The notes under the pieces are model-generated. The model saw nothing but the letters and a program-made list of their open reading frames with translations, was not told the DNA's origin and searched no databases. 20,624 bases of DNA from JALZBN01 sp035525375 (GTDB lineage: Bacteria > Actinomycetota > Acidimicrobiia > Acidimicrobiales > AC-14). Positions 14,737 through 20,624 of the stretch are shown here, piece by piece; within the stretch, counting starts at the first letter, position 1; each line of letters starts with the position of its first letter. Both the position numbers and the translations under genes were made by a program. The stretch is taken from contig DATLEI010000112.1 of NCBI GenBank assembly GCA_035525375.1, forward strand, positions 1 to 20,624, written 5' to 3'.

Positions 14737-16539
14737 GTGAAGTTGGCGAAGGTGACGTCGAGCGGCGACAACAAGCCAGGGTCGCTTTCACGCCGGGGCT
14801 TTCGCGACCAGGCGAGCTTCCTTGGTGTGCGCTTCTGGGAGATGCTTTTCTTCAGCCTGCTCTCGGTAGTAAGCGGTCTGATGCAGGCAGCGATTTTGCT
14901 CATCGTCGTCCGCTCAGCAGCCGGACTCTCCCCCGATGCCAAGCAGCTTCGCGGCTCCTTCGGGCCGATCGACCTCTCGGGCTTTTCTACCGGCACGCTG
15001 CTCGGCGCTGGGATCGCGCTGGTGCTCGCGGCGATGACCATCGAGCTGGCATCGGCGTATGTGGCGGCGCGCCTCTCCACGAGAACCCAGCACCGGCTTC
15101 GCTCAGAGGTCCTTCACCACTTCACCGAGGCGACGTGGTCGACTCAGCAGGCCGAACGACGGGGTGAGCTCGACCAACTCTTGACCACGAACGTCGGGTG
15201 GTCGGCGATTGTCGTGATGTCAGCGACGACGGGCGCTGCTGCACTCGCCAGCTTCTTTACCTTGTTCGGCACGGCCCTCCTTATCGACCCGTTCGCCGCC
15301 GTGCTCGTCATCGCCGGGCTCATGGGACTCTTGCTGATGGTTCGACCACTCACACTGCGAGCTAAGCGTCTCGGCCGGCTCAACACCACCGCCAACAAGA
15401 GGTACGCGTCGATTCTCTCCGAACATGTCTCGCTGTCCAAGGAGCTGCGCTCCTTTGGCGTCGTCGAGCCCAGCCGCGATGAGATCGAGAAGGTGGCAAC
15501 CGAGTCCGACGAGATCTCGTACCGTTCTCGCTTCTTGAACCGAGCATCGTCGGGCATCTTCCGGATGGCTGCGCTCTTGCTCATCATCCTGATCCTTGCC
15601 GTCGTCAACGCAGTCGGAGCCTCGAACCTGCTGGCATTGACCAGCGTCGTCCTGCTCCTGGTTCGCTCGCTTTCCTACGGACAGTCGTTTCAGGCGTCGT
15701 ACCACGCCATCGGTGAGGCCTCCGGCTGGATCGATGAGCTGAGAGAGCGGGACACCATGTACCAAGAGAACCGCGACGTTCGTCGGGAAATGGTCCCGTC
15801 CGTCGGCGTGCTCTCGGGCAAGATCTCGGTCGAGCGGGTGTCGTTCCGTTACGCCGAGGACCGGCCGGTGCTGCGCGACATCAGCTTCGAGGTTCGTCCC
15901 GGCGAAGCGCTCGGCGTCGTCGGTCCGAGCGGCGCCGGCAAGACGACGCTGATGGAGTTGCTCCTACGGCTGCGCGAACCGACAAGCGGAAGACTTCTTC
16001 TCGGAGGACGTCCTGCCGCAGAGATAGATCCGGCGTCGTGGCACGCGACGGTGGCGTTCGTGCCCCAGGAGCCACACCTCTTACGAACAAGCGTGGGCGA
16101 CAACGTGCGGTTCTATAGGCCGGGCATCTCGGACGACCAAGTCGAAGAGGCCCTCCGGTTGGCGCGTGTCGACGAGGAGGTGGCTACCTGGCCGCAAGGT
16201 ATCCACACCGCCGTGGGAGAACTCGGGACTGGTGTTTCCGGAGGACAACGGCAGCGGATCGCCATCGCCCGGGCGCTCGTTGCCCGGCCCAAAGTCCTGC
16301 TTCTCGATGAGCCTACGAGTTCGCTCGACGGGCGTTCTGAGGCGCTGATCACAGACACCTTGCGGACGCTTCGGGGTGACGTGACCTTGGTGGTGATCGC
16401 CCATCGCACGTCGACCCTCTCCATGTGCGATCGCATCCTGGTCCTCGAACACGGCGACATCACGGCGTTGGGGACAGCCGACGAAGTCGGAGACGTCAGC
16501 GCCTTCTACCGCGACACGCGCCCTACGTCCGTTTCCTAA
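14737..16539 (+). CDS. ABC exporter with fused membrane and ATPase domains
   Basis: A 600-residue half-transporter of the exporter type, working as a dimer in the cytoplasmic membrane. The N-terminal half is a transmembrane domain with hydrophobic runs near residues 35-60, 85-110, 160-205 and 275-315. The C-terminal half is the nucleotide-binding domain: Walker A GPSGAGKTT (396-404), Q-loop in FVPQEPHLL, signature VSGGQRQRIAIARAL (from 500), Walker B VLLLDEPTS with D524 and E525, and H-loop H556 in VIAHRTS. All catalytic residues are present. Exporters of this shape move lipid-linked oligosaccharides, glycolipids (MsbA or PglK type) or peptides; among glycosyltransferases a lipid-linked glycan is the likely cargo, which would supply the flippase step otherwise missing here. 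That is inference. GTG at 14737 is the first good start and lies 26 bases from the longer methyltransferase start. Its TAA overlaps the stop of the convergent fusion gene. Confidence 0.9.
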   Translation: MKLAKVTSSGDNKPGSLSRRGFRDQASFLGVRFWEMLFFSLLSVVSGLMQAAILLIVVRSAAGLSPDAKQLRGSFGPIDLSGFSTGTLLGAGIALVLAAMTIELASAYVAARLSTRTQHRLRSEVLHHFTEATWSTQQAERRGELDQLLTTNVGWSAIVVMSATTGAAALASFFTLFGTALLIDPFAAVLVIAGLMGLLLMVRPLTLRAKRLGRLNTTANKRYASILSEHVSLSKELRSFGVVEPSRDEIEKVATESDEISYRSRFLNRASSGIFRMAALLLIILILAVVNAVGASNLLALTSVVLLLVRSLSYGQSFQASYHAIGEASGWIDELRERDTMYQENRDVRREMVPSVGVLSGKISVERVSFRYAEDRPVLRDISFEVRPGEALGVVGPSGAGKTTLMELLLRLREPTSGRLLLGGRPAAEIDPASWHATVAFVPQEPHLLRTSVGDNVRFYRPGISDDQVEEALRLARVDEEVATWPQGIHTAVGELGTGVSGGQRQRIAIARALVARPKVLLLDEPTSSLDGRSEALITDTLRTLRGDVTLVVIAHRTSTLSMCDRILVLEHGDITALGTADEVGDVSAFYRDTRPTSVS

Positions 16540-18416
16540 TTCCGGCGTGAGCGCACCTCGGCCGGCAACAGAGCCGTAACTGCGCTGTCCCACGACGACG
16601 GCGGCCCCTCTGACTGCGTTGCCCGAGTAACACCGCCGTGGTGATACACGAGATCAGCCACCGTCATCCCGGGGAGCCCGTCCACCCTGTTCGGCGTACG
16701 CGACAGGAGAACCGCCTCCCCCGGGCCGAGGCGCGGGGTCATCAGCTCCCCGGCGTCGAATCGACCCTTTCCGAATTCCAGTTCTTCGATGTCGTGGTCC
16801 CGTACGCGCCATAGCTGCCAGCTCAGCCGGCGCTGCAGGAAGACACTTCTTCGGACGCACGAGTACATCGGGTGGACGAACCCGCGCTTGCTCGCCGTGC
16901 CCGCCAAGACAACCGACGGATCCTGGAACGGGTCGGTAACGGGCATCAGCCATCCTTCGCCAAGAGGAAAGGCATCCGAGTCGAGCGTCACGACGAATTC
17001 CGTGTGCGCCAGATGGGTCCCTAGGTCGAGCGCGATGGGGTGTCCGACATTGACCGGTAGCCGGAGCACTCGGGACCCGGGGTCGGCACGGCGAAAAGCT
17101 TTGGCGCTTTCGTCCCGGCTCCCATTGTCGATGACGAAGATCTGCGTACCGGGCGGGCTGAAATACCTGACGGCGGCGAGCGTCGTCGCGGTTTCGGCAG
17201 GTGTCTCCCAGTTCACGATGAGAACGGTGACGGCACCGGGTACGTCGCGCCGCGACCGGAGGAGTCCCCAGCGTCGCGTCACCTTCAGCAGCAGGTTCCA
17301 CGGACGGGCGTCCGCCACGTCATCGAGCACCGACGATTCCCAAGGTTTGGGTCTCGGCCCTTCGATCGGTTGGTGGCGAACGCGACGCAGCGCCCTCCGA
17401 AGGGACCCGGCGCCAGAGACGAGCCAACGGAACGGGCGGCGCACGAGATTCATGCGGCTACACCCTGGGCGCGTTGTGAGGTCCACGTACGTGCCCTTGG
17501 AACGCCCCATTTTCTTCGAGGCATGGGTGACAAGGGTGCGGGCGGCCTGATTTCCTACCGCCAGCATGGCCGCTGCAGTCAATGGGGTTTCAGGGCGGTA
17601 TCCGAGTTGGCGCATCCGTCCCCCGCACACCCGGTCAACGACTTGAACGTCGCAAGGCCGAAGCTTCCGGCGCCATCGTTGCAGGCTGTCTGCCGAGATG
17701 TCTGCACTTGGCTGTAAACCCAGACCGCCGGCTCCGACGCGACGACGGGTCGGGGTGGCGGGTCCGGACTGCATCGGCATATCCAACCACTGGAAGAGGC
17801 GCGAAAGTTCGTTAGTCGGATCGGTCACGAGGCTCTCGTACCGCACCACCTCGACGCGGGGATCGCCTTTCCATCGCTCCAACGCAGACGACGCATCGAG
17901 CCAGCGGCGAGCCACCTCAAAAGCACTGCCTCGGGCCCACGGTACCCGTTCGGCTAGATCGAAGTAGGAGGCGACAACCGCTCTGGGGTCTCGCACGACG
18001 AAGAGCGCACGAGCCGTTGGATACCACTCGAATACCGTCTGAAGCGCCCGGTAGTGCGTCGGCGTCTTCTCGCCAACCTTGGTCTTGCCATGCACCGTGG
18101 CGTAACTCGACAGTAGACAAGTGAACACCGCCTCGGCATCCCATCGTCCGCCGGCCTCCAAGTCGTCGTACACCACCGACGGTTCGAGGCCAAGCCACTT
18201 GAAGTTGGACTCCCGGAACGCAGCCCAGAAAACCTCGAACTCCTCTCGGGCCCCAGTGGTGAGGGCGGGATACCGCCGGAGCCAGTGTGAGAAGAAATGG
18301 GTCTCAGGTGTGATTGCCAACTCACTACTACTGTCGAGTCGAGCGGCAACCAGCGTCGTCCCCGAGCGTGGGCAACCCACGATGAACACAGGCTCCGAGA
18401 GCGTTGTTGGACTCAC
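16536..18416 (-). CDS. Fusion protein: PAPS-dependent sulfotransferase (N-terminal) and GT2 glycosyltransferase (C-terminal)
   Basis: A 626-residue two-domain protein. Residues 8 to about 275 are a sulfotransferase: the PAPS 5'-phosphosulfate loop is VFIVGCPRSGTTL (10-22), VGEKTPTHYRAL lies at 114-125, and the 3'-phosphate site VVRDPRAVVASYF (140-152) carries R142 and S150, followed by VRYESLVTDP. A basic linker of about 120 residues follows, with no clear membrane span. Residues 395 to about 600 are a GT-A fold: VTVLIVNWETPAETATTL, FVIDNGSRDES (427-437) and a DSD metal motif at 479-481 in TLDSDAFPLGEGW, then the acceptor half. Both halves keep their key residues, so neither looks decayed. 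I infer that one protein adds a sugar and sulfates the same glycan. GTG at 18416 starts just before the first strand. A GGGAGGG run lies about 12 bases upstream. The stop overlaps that of the ABC exporter. Domain calls are firm; the order of reactions is unknown. Confidence 0.87.
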   Translation of the reverse strand: MSPTTLSEPVFIVGCPRSGTTLVAARLDSSSELAITPETHFFSHWLRRYPALTTGAREEFEVFWAAFRESNFKWLGLEPSVVYDDLEAGGRWDAEAVFTCLLSSYATVHGKTKVGEKTPTHYRALQTVFEWYPTARALFVVRDPRAVVASYFDLAERVPWARGSAFEVARRWLDASSALERWKGDPRVEVVRYESLVTDPTNELSRLFQWLDMPMQSGPATPTRRRVGAGGLGLQPSADISADSLQRWRRKLRPCDVQVVDRVCGGRMRQLGYRPETPLTAAAMLAVGNQAARTLVTHASKKMGRSKGTYVDLTTRPGCSRMNLVRRPFRWLVSGAGSLRRALRRVRHQPIEGPRPKPWESSVLDDVADARPWNLLLKVTRRWGLLRSRRDVPGAVTVLIVNWETPAETATTLAAVRYFSPPGTQIFVIDNGSRDESAKAFRRADPGSRVLRLPVNVGHPIALDLGTHLAHTEFVVTLDSDAFPLGEGWLMPVTDPFQDPSVVLAGTASKRGFVHPMYSCVRRSVFLQRRLSWQLWRVRDHDIEELEFGKGRFDAGELMTPRLGPGEAVLLSRTPNRVDGLPGMTVADLVYHHGGVTRATQSEGPPSSWDSAVTALLPAEVRSRRN

Positions 18417-18453
18417 AGTGGTTCGACGCCCTCCCTCAGGTCAGGTCGTTTAG
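18417..18453. promoter_or_regulatory. Short divergent intergenic region
   Basis: Only 37 bases separate the divergent starts of the sulfotransferase-GT2 fusion and the next GT4 gene. Two CAGGTC copies lie in tandem on the + strand (18437-18447), and a GGGAGGG run faces the fusion gene. Any promoters must overlap the flanking coding sequence or each other. I could not place a -10 with confidence. Confidence 0.3.
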
Positions 18454-19575
18454 GTGAGGATTTTTTGGTATGCGCCCTGGCCCGACGATAGGGCCTGGGT
18501 TTCCGTCCCACTTGCGCAGGGGGTAGCCGGCGACTCGGATCATCTCGTGTTGCAAATGTTGCGACCGAGCTCCGGCGCGGTGGCGACAACCGAGGGCAAC
18601 GTCGAAATCGTGGCCAACCTGCCGGCCCCTTCTTCAGCCAGACCGTGGAGCCTGCAATGGATGCTCGACCGGGTCGGGATGGTGGTCACGCGGGCCATGA
18701 AAAGGAATACGTTGATCCGCCAGCGTCGGCCCGACGTCATCCATCTGCAGCTCCTCAACCGATTTACCGACCTGTGGATGATGCCGTCGGGCTCGGTCGT
18801 CGCCACAATTCACGACGCTCTCCCCCACCAGCACCGTCTCCCTTGGCGGATGGAACGGCTGCTCCTCACTCGGCTCTACCGCACCCTCAGCTCGATCGTG
18901 GTCCACCACTCGTCCCTGGCAAAGCAACTCCACGAGGAGTTCAAGATCCCGACCGAACGTATCCGTTGCATCCCGTTAGCGATCGCTTCGAACGATGCTC
19001 TACAAGTGAACCGCGACCTTTCGTTGCCGACGGTGTTGTTTTTTGGCGCGTTCCGTAGGAACAAGGGCATCGAGCCGCTCTGCGACGCAATCGGTCTGCT
19101 GGCGGGTCAAGATCACCTCCGGTTTCATTTCGCTGGGCGAGGCGAGGCGAGCGAGGAGGAACGGGTGCTCAAACTCGTCGATCGCGATCCCCGCGTCACC
19201 GCCGAAATTGGGTACGTGCCCAACGACGTCAAGGAGAGGCTGTTCCGGGCCGCGAGCCTGGTCGTGCTGCCATATACGACCTTTAGCTCCCAGAGCGGCG
19301 TACTCGGCGACGCGTACGCGTCCGGTACTCCGGTTCTTGTCGCCGATGTCGGGGCACTTGGTGAATCGGTTCACGCTGACGGCACCGGATGGGTGTTGCC
19401 ATCGACCCGGCCAGACGACATCGCCTCCTCCATTCGCCAAGCACTTAGCGACGCGCAGGAGTGGCAGCAACGCGCCGAGCGTTGTGAGGCCGTCGCCGCC
19501 GAGCGGTCGTCTGCGGTCATCGCCCGGTCGTATCGAGCCTTGTATGCGACGTTGGCCCAAGGCAGGCGGGACTGA
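18454..19575 (+). CDS. Glycosyltransferase family 4-like (GT-B fold)
   Basis: Predicted glycosyltransferase of 373 residues. It opens MRIFWYAPWPDDRAW, has VIHLQLLNRF and VVATIHDALPHQHRLPW in the acceptor domain and VHHSSLAKQLHEEF, then LPTVLFFGAFRRNKGIEPL at the start of the nucleotide-binding domain. FHFAGRGEASEEE and LPYTTFSSQSGVLGDAYASGTPVLVADVG follow. In that last segment the first glutamate of the usual E-x7-E pair is replaced by Ser and the second by Asp, a variant seen in a GT4 subgroup with an SGVL motif. GTG at 18454 is the most natural start: it is next to the first strand and has only a weak upstream AGG. The next gene's GTG directly follows its TGA, so GT4, GT2 and the second sulfotransferase-like gene form one operon. 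Donor and acceptor are unknown. Confidence 0.87.
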   Translation: MRIFWYAPWPDDRAWVSVPLAQGVAGDSDHLVLQMLRPSSGAVATTEGNVEIVANLPAPSSARPWSLQWMLDRVGMVVTRAMKRNTLIRQRRPDVIHLQLLNRFTDLWMMPSGSVVATIHDALPHQHRLPWRMERLLLTRLYRTLSSIVVHHSSLAKQLHEEFKIPTERIRCIPLAIASNDALQVNRDLSLPTVLFFGAFRRNKGIEPLCDAIGLLAGQDHLRFHFAGRGEASEEERVLKLVDRDPRVTAEIGYVPNDVKERLFRAASLVVLPYTTFSSQSGVLGDAYASGTPVLVADVGALGESVHADGTGWVLPSTRPDDIASSIRQALSDAQEWQQRAERCEAVAAERSSAVIARSYRALYATLAQGRRD

Positions 19576-20439
19576 GTGGCGGCCGAGCTCAGCGTCGTCA
19601 TTCCCGCTCACAACGCCGAGGCGACGATCGGCGCGCAGCTCTCCGCTTTGGCCGGCCAGCAATGGGACGGCGAGTGGGAGATCGTCGTCATCGAGAACGG
19701 CTCCTCGGACCGCACGGCAGACGAAGTGCAGGCGAACCGCTCCGTTCTTGGTAACCGGCTGCGGCTGGTCCAGTCCGATCGGGCCGGCGCCAGCTTCGCC
19801 CGTAACCTCGGAGTCGCCGAGACCGGGGCCGATCACATCGCCTTCGTGGATGCGGACGACGTCGTCGCTGCTGGGTGGCTCCCGGCCATGGGCGATTGCC
19901 TTCGCAGCCATGAGTTCGTGACCGGACCGCTCGAACTTGATCGACTCAACCCCGAATGGGTCGCACGCAGCCGGGGCCGGGCGATGGAATCACAGCGCCC
20001 CACGTTCTACGGGATCTTCCCCTATGCCCACGGCTGCAACTTCGGCGTGCACCGAGGTCATTGGGAGCAGATGGGCGGCCTCGACGAACGGATGACGGCA
20101 ACTGAGGACATCGAGTTCAGCCTGCGTATGTGGCTAGCGGGCATACCAGCCTTCTTCGAGCCGGCAGCCATTGTTCATTACCGATATCGAACCGACCCGG
20201 GCAGCCTTTGGCGCCAAGGCTTGCAGTACGGACGGTGGCGACCTCTTGTTGCTCGACGACTCGTGGATGTGGGCCGGGAACCGCCCTCCCGAGTGGCAGG
20301 CTGGAAGTCATGGGCCCATTTGTTCCGACAGCTCCCGCAAGCCGGATCAGCCGAGGGCCGTGCCCTCTTGGCGTGGTCCGCAGGGAATCGCATCGGGCAC
20401 CTGATCGGGAGCGTCGAGCATAGGATCGTCCTGCTGTGA
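19576..20439 (+). CDS. Glycosyltransferase family 2 (GT-A fold)
   Basis: Predicted inverting GT2 glycosyltransferase of 287 residues. It begins AELSVVIPAHNAEATIGAQL, followed by EIVVIENGSSDRTADEV (nucleotide-binding strand), GASFARNLGVAETG, and the metal-binding DAD within AFVDADDVVAAGWLP. The acceptor region includes YAHGCNFGVHRGHWEQMGGLDERMTATEDIEFSLRMW, whose ED is the likely catalytic-base region in this family. HYRYRTDPGSLWRQGLQYGR follows. No membrane span is evident. The GTG start abuts the upstream TGA, and the stop overlaps the next gene's GTG (GTGA), so translation is probably coupled to the sulfotransferase-like gene. It is separate from, and only distantly like, the GT2 half of the fusion protein. 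The sugar transferred cannot be assigned. Confidence 0.9.
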   Translation: MAAELSVVIPAHNAEATIGAQLSALAGQQWDGEWEIVVIENGSSDRTADEVQANRSVLGNRLRLVQSDRAGASFARNLGVAETGADHIAFVDADDVVAAGWLPAMGDCLRSHEFVTGPLELDRLNPEWVARSRGRAMESQRPTFYGIFPYAHGCNFGVHRGHWEQMGGLDERMTATEDIEFSLRMWLAGIPAFFEPAAIVHYRYRTDPGSLWRQGLQYGRWRPLVARRLVDVGREPPSRVAGWKSWAHLFRQLPQAGSAEGRALLAWSAGNRIGHLIGSVEHRIVLL

Positions 20440-20624
20440 TCACTAGGTTGCGGCCGGTCCGAAAAGCGGCTGTGGTCGCGTATCGCCAGGTGCGATGGAG
20501 CCAGGCTCGCTATCGACCGGTCTTCGTCGCCGGTGTGATGGGCAGCGGCACCAGCCTCTTGGCACTGTCGTTGGGGTCGCGGTTCCAAGTGGCCGGGGTG
20601 GTCTACGAGAGCGCGCTGGAAGTG
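20436..20624 (+). CDS. Sulfotransferase-like protein, N-terminal part, cut by the window edge
   Basis: Only 63 codons are visible. After a basic N-terminus (ITRLRPVRKAAVVAYRQVR) comes YRPVFVAGVMGSGTSLLALSL, a strand-loop-helix matching the PAPS 5'-phosphosulfate loop of sulfotransferases (GxxxSGTS), then a strand ending VVYESALEV. The frame is open to the last base. GTG at 20436 overlaps the GT2 stop by four bases. A different P-loop enzyme, such as a small-molecule kinase, cannot be excluded from 63 residues, but the context of CysDN and a clear sulfotransferase favours a second sulfotransferase. Confidence 0.65.
   Translation, partial: MITRLRPVRKAAVVAYRQVRWSQARYRPVFVAGVMGSGTSLLALSLGSRFQVAGVVYESALEV

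Noticed and set aside
19000..19911. A - strand open frame of 303 codons across the GT4/GT2 junction
   Set aside because: It spans the boundary of two well-supported + strand glycosyltransferase genes and has no recognisable features.

Overview
The window looks like a high-GC actinobacterial chromosome segment devoted to making, modifying and exporting a surface glycan that is probably sulfated. Three things suggest an actinobacterium: GTG and TTG starts are common, there is a DUF4012 protein of the type common in that phylum, and there is a small secreted protein with a YAFTG-type sorting tail. A member of the Acidimicrobiia or a relative would fit, but that placement is inference.

Layout. 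On the + strand, 1-3090 carries the 3' part of cysD, then cysN (the two subunits of ATP sulfurylase), then a GT4 glycosyltransferase. A 159-base gap with two perfect palindromes at its far edge separates this block from a tightly packed - strand operon, read from 11519 down to 3250. In order of transcription that operon holds a polysaccharide deacetylase, an unrecognised membrane protein, a FlaA1/CapD-type nucleotide-sugar dehydratase/epimerase, a Wzz-BY-kinase fusion with an unusual tail, a GT4 glycosyltransferase, and a polytopic membrane protein that is a Wzy-type polymerase candidate. Divergent from it, 11590-13964 encodes a DUF4012 envelope protein and a secreted Gly-rich protein with a YAFTG sorting-signal-like end.

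From 13961 genes alternate in strand: a SAM methyltransferase (-), an ABC exporter (+), a large fusion of an N-terminal sulfotransferase and a C-terminal GT2 glycosyltransferase (-), then a + strand run of GT4, GT2 and the start of a second sulfotransferase-like gene that leaves the window.

How it may work together (inference): CysDN supplies APS, which an APS kinase not seen here would convert to PAPS. The sulfotransferase domains would use PAPS to sulfate a glycan built by the four stand-alone glycosyltransferases and the GT2 half of the fusion. The dehydratase/epimerase supplies a modified sugar, and the methyltransferase and deacetylase decorate the product. The Wzy candidate and the Wzz-kinase control polymerisation, the ABC protein exports some lipid-linked or glycan substrate, and DUF4012 plus the sortase-type protein act at the envelope. 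No Wzx flippase, initiating phosphoglycosyltransferase, outer-membrane exporter, APS kinase or sortase gene is visible, so the locus probably continues on both sides. I saw no tRNA, rRNA, insertion sequence, integrase or CRISPR array. The only gene-free stretch over 100 bases is 3091-3249.
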